6,643 bases of DNA from an archaeon. GTDB lineage: Archaea > Hydrothermarchaeota > Hydrothermarchaeia > Hydrothermarchaeales > JALUUU01. The notes under the pieces are model-generated. The model did not search any database. It was not told the DNA's origin and was given only the letters and a program-made list of their open reading frames with translations. A program made the position numbers and the translations under genes. This document shows, piece after piece, positions 5,595-6,643 of this stretch. The stretch lies in assembly GCA_027021185.1 (NCBI GenBank), contig JALUUU010000221.1:1-6643 (forward strand), read 5' to 3'. Positions within the stretch are counted from its first letter, which is position 1, and each line of letters starts with the position of its first letter.

Positions 5595-5714
5595 ATGAGT
5601 CATAATCCTCAGCCCCTCAAAAAAGATTTTAGTACCGAAATAAAACATGGTTGTAACGACTGGATCGTGGTATGCCACGGTTTCGCCTACCTCTCAAATT
5701 TGTCCCATAAATGA
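5595..5714 (+). CDS. Possible small protein, 39 aa
   Basis: ATG 5595 opens a 39-codon ORF ending in TGA at 5712-5714. The product begins MSHNPQPLKK and contains two cysteines, C20 and C27, in a HGCNDWIVVCHGF stretch that could bind a metal or form a disulfide. I recognise no family. Support for expression is positional: the ATG lies about 24 bp downstream of the divergent TATA element shared with ribA, which is right for a leaderless mRNA, and a hairpin overlaps its stop. Against it, ORFs of this length arise by chance, and the codon mix (UUG, CAU, AGU) is less typical of the neighbours. A non-coding RNA from the same promoter is the main alternative, since CGTGG/CCACG (5666-5679) also makes a tight hairpin. 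Confidence 0.3.
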   Translation: MSHNPQPLKKDFSTEIKHGCNDWIVVCHGFAYLSNLSHK

Positions 5715-5718
5715 GAGG
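5690..5718. terminator. Hairpin between converging transcripts
   Basis: CCTCTCA (5690-5696) pairs with TGAGAGG (5712-5718). TTT (5699-5701) then pairs with AAA (5709-5711) across a two-base bulge, leaving a 7-nt loop. It lies 41 bp beyond the receiver gene stop on the minus strand and at the end of the plus-strand small ORF, so it could serve as a two-way 3' end. No U-tract follows in either direction. Confidence 0.35.
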
Positions 5719-5758
5719 CGCCGCAGATTTAACACCTAAGCTGAGCAGTATGGGGATT

Positions 5759-6142
5759 CTAATCCGGGCTCCTTTCGAAGCTGGAGGGTCTTGATACCTT
5801 CTCAATAAGGTCGTAGCTGTCGAAGGGCTTCTTTATGACGGGGAGATTATACTCCTCTATGAACTGCATATCTCTTTCATCCTCCGTCTTGGCTGTGAAA
5901 ACGATTACAGGGATGTTGGCGAGTTTCTCGTTCTTTTTAATCTTCTCCAGCACGTTCCAGCCATCCGTGTCTGGCAGGATTATGTCGAGAAGGATGAGGT
6001 GGACTTCCTCGTTTTCGAGTTTTTTCAGAGCCTCGGAAGCGTTGGGGGCTGCCACGACCTCACAGCCCACCCTTTTAAGCAGCATCGTAACTAACTGAAC
6101 AAGCTCGGGTTCGTCGTCGATCAGTAATACCCGCCTCCCCAT
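5759..6142 (-). CDS. Single-domain response regulator (CheY-like receiver)
   Basis: A free-standing receiver domain that would accept a phosphoryl group from a histidine kinase; it has no DNA-binding or catalytic output domain. All key residues are present: acidic pair D9/D10 in LLIDDE, phospho-acceptor D53 in LLDIILPD, switch T83 in VFTAK and K105 in IKKPF. The 127-aa length equals one receiver domain plus a short Ser/Arg tail. ATG 6142 is preceded by GAGG 8 nt upstream and, 1 nt away, by the TGA of a 27-codon ORF (TGA-C-ATG), so translation may be coupled. The stop is TAG. A second receiver gene lies upstream on the same strand, but about 250 bp of A/T-rich DNA with a promoter separates them. 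Its kinase and target are not in the window; in archaea such proteins often act by protein-protein contact. Confidence 0.93.
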   Translation of the reverse strand: MGRRVLLIDDEPELVQLVTMLLKRVGCEVVAAPNASEALKKLENEEVHLILLDIILPDTDGWNVLEKIKKNEKLANIPVIVFTAKTEDERDMQFIEEYNLPVIKKPFDSYDLIEKVSRPSSFERSPD

Positions 6143-6143
6143 G

Positions 6144-6227
6144 TCAACTTCCTCTTATATAGCTTCCCAAGTTCGGAGCCCTTGGACCCAGAGTCACATC
6201 TCCGTATTTTCCATTAAATATAGGCAT
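6144..6227 (-). CDS. Possible 27-aa leader ORF coupled to the receiver gene
   Basis: ATG 6227 starts a 27-codon ORF ending in TGA at 6146-6144, one base before the receiver ATG. The product begins MPIFNGKYGDVTLGP and ends GSYIRGS; I recognise no family and see no membrane segment or cysteine. It is preceded by GGGAGGG (6238-6232), one of the strongest ribosome binding sites in the window, 4 nt before the ATG. A TATA box at about the right distance upstream would give a leader of some 25 nt. Codon choice (AGG, AGA, ATA, GGA) agrees with the neighbouring genes. A competing ATG at 6231 would yield only five codons. It may encode a small protein or simply deliver ribosomes to the receiver start. 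Chance cannot be excluded. Confidence 0.45.
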   Translation of the reverse strand: MPIFNGKYGDVTLGPRAPNLGSYIRGS

Positions 6228-6272
6228 ACATCCCTCCCACTTAGTGGCTTAGGATAAACTGCCAAAAACGGG

Positions 6273-6283
6273 TATTTTTATAA
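6273..6283 (-). promoter_or_regulatory. TATA box for the leader ORF and receiver gene
   Basis: The minus strand reads TTATAAAAATA (6283 to 6273). A TSS about 26 bp downstream, near 6253, places the GGGAGGG ribosome binding site and ATG 6227 in a short leader. This explains transcription better than the TATATAAG next to the receiver start, which would put the TSS inside the gene. Confidence 0.5.
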
Positions 6284-6305
6284 TATCGTATGCATGCGTA
6301 ATATT
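6282..6305. promoter_or_regulatory. Interrupted palindrome abutting the TATA box (possible operator)
   Basis: AATAT (6282-6286) and ATATT (6301-6305) are complementary arms around a near-palindromic centre CGTATGCATGCG (6287-6298) built on ATGCAT, with two extra bases on the right. It touches the upstream edge of the TATA element, where a regulator could block or help TBP/TFB. No regulator is known. Confidence 0.35.
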
Positions 6306-6397
6306 TAAACTTAATTGTAAAGCAAAATGTATAACTCTTAAAATTTTTATCAGATATGTCGAGGCTTTAACTGAGGATGAAGCTGAAGCCCTTAACC

Positions 6398-6643
6398 CTA
6401 CTTCTCGAGGATTCTGCCAACTATCCTAACCAGCATGTCCATGGACACGGGCTTAGAGATATGGGCATCGGCTAGGTATTCGGCACTCAATTCCCTGTCC
6501 CGGGGGGAGCTCCTGACGGTGAACACAGCGACCTTAATGTGCATGGTGTCTGGATTTGTTTTGATCTCACGGCAAACCTCGAGGCCGTCGAGGTCTGGCA
6601 TCATAATATCGAGGAGAACAAGATCTGGTTTATCCCTCAAAGC
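6398..6643 (-). CDS. Response regulator receiver domain, C-terminal part (runs off right edge)
   Basis: A second receiver domain, open at the right edge; 81 codons plus TAG are visible. The fragment starts ALRDKPDLVLLDIMMPDLDG, the beta-3 region with the phospho-acceptor Asp (visible residue 12). Switch Thr (residue 42, in VFTVRS) and conserved Lys (residue 64, in ISKPVS) follow, then the last helix MLVRIVGRILEK and the stop. A TTG lies at 6640, but it is an internal leucine: the normal receiver N-terminus with its acidic pair is missing and must lie beyond the window. There is no output domain after the receiver; an N-terminal domain outside the window cannot be excluded. It differs clearly in sequence from the 5759-6142 protein, so the pair is not a recent duplication. 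The two may belong to one signalling cluster. Confidence 0.92.
   Translation of the reverse strand, partial: ALRDKPDLVLLDIMMPDLDGLEVCREIKTNPDTMHIKVAVFTVRSSPRDRELSAEYLADAHISKPVSMDMLVRIVGRILEK

Noticed and set aside
6154..6161. TATATAAG on the minus strand close to the receiver start as its TATA box
   Set aside because: It is only about 16 bp before ATG 6142, so the TSS would fall inside the coding region; it is also part of the 27-codon ORF.
1..6643. CRISPR array, insertion sequence, attachment site or defence system
   Set aside because: No regularly spaced repeats, transposase, integrase or tRNA end is visible on either strand.
6640..6643. TTG at 6640 as the true start of the right-hand receiver gene
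   Set aside because: The reading frame stays open to the edge, and a start here would remove the acidic pocket every receiver domain needs.

Overview
The window looks archaeal, most likely euryarchaeal. Four things point there. A form III (archaeal-type) RuBisCO gene lies at the left edge. TATA boxes sit about 25-28 bp upstream of several start codons, which implies leaderless mRNAs. Arginine codons are rich in AGG/AGA. There are two free-standing receiver-domain proteins. Five of the seven genes whose stop is visible end in TAG, so TAG is an ordinary stop here. I cannot place the organism below phylum from this much sequence.

Layout. (1) 1-497, minus: N-terminal 165 codons of form III RuBisCO large subunit, running off the left edge. 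(2) 498-553: a 56-bp divergent promoter with one shared TATA element flanked by two copies of an 8-bp direct repeat. (3) 554-1621, plus: a 355-aa protein of unknown function. (4) 1601-2866, minus: a B12-binding-domain radical SAM protein whose 3' end overlaps the previous gene by 21 bp, tail to tail. (5) 2867-3139: non-coding, with several inverted repeats. (6) 3140-4330, minus: a 12-TM MFS transporter of drug-efflux type with its own leaderless promoter. (7) 4873-5511 then 4372-4788, minus: GTP cyclohydrolase II (ribA) followed by a HIT-family hydrolase, probably one transcript. (8) 5512-5758: a second divergent TATA element, a possible 39-aa small ORF on the plus strand and a hairpin. (9) 5759-6142, minus: a CheY-like receiver protein, preceded by a 27-codon ORF that has a strong ribosome binding site and stops 1 nt before the receiver start. 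(10) 6398-6643, minus: the C-terminal part of a second receiver protein, running off the right edge.

How the genes work together. There is no single obvious pathway. RuBisCO III would act in nucleotide salvage or a related CO2-fixing route. RibA begins flavin (and possibly F420-type deazaflavin precursor) synthesis from GTP, and the HIT protein probably clears nucleotide by-products. The receiver proteins are signalling components without an output domain. The parts least explained by known families are the unknown protein sharing a promoter with RuBisCO, the RibBA-linker-like N-terminus of RibA, and the small ORF coupled to the receiver gene. I see no mobile element, CRISPR array, tRNA or rRNA.
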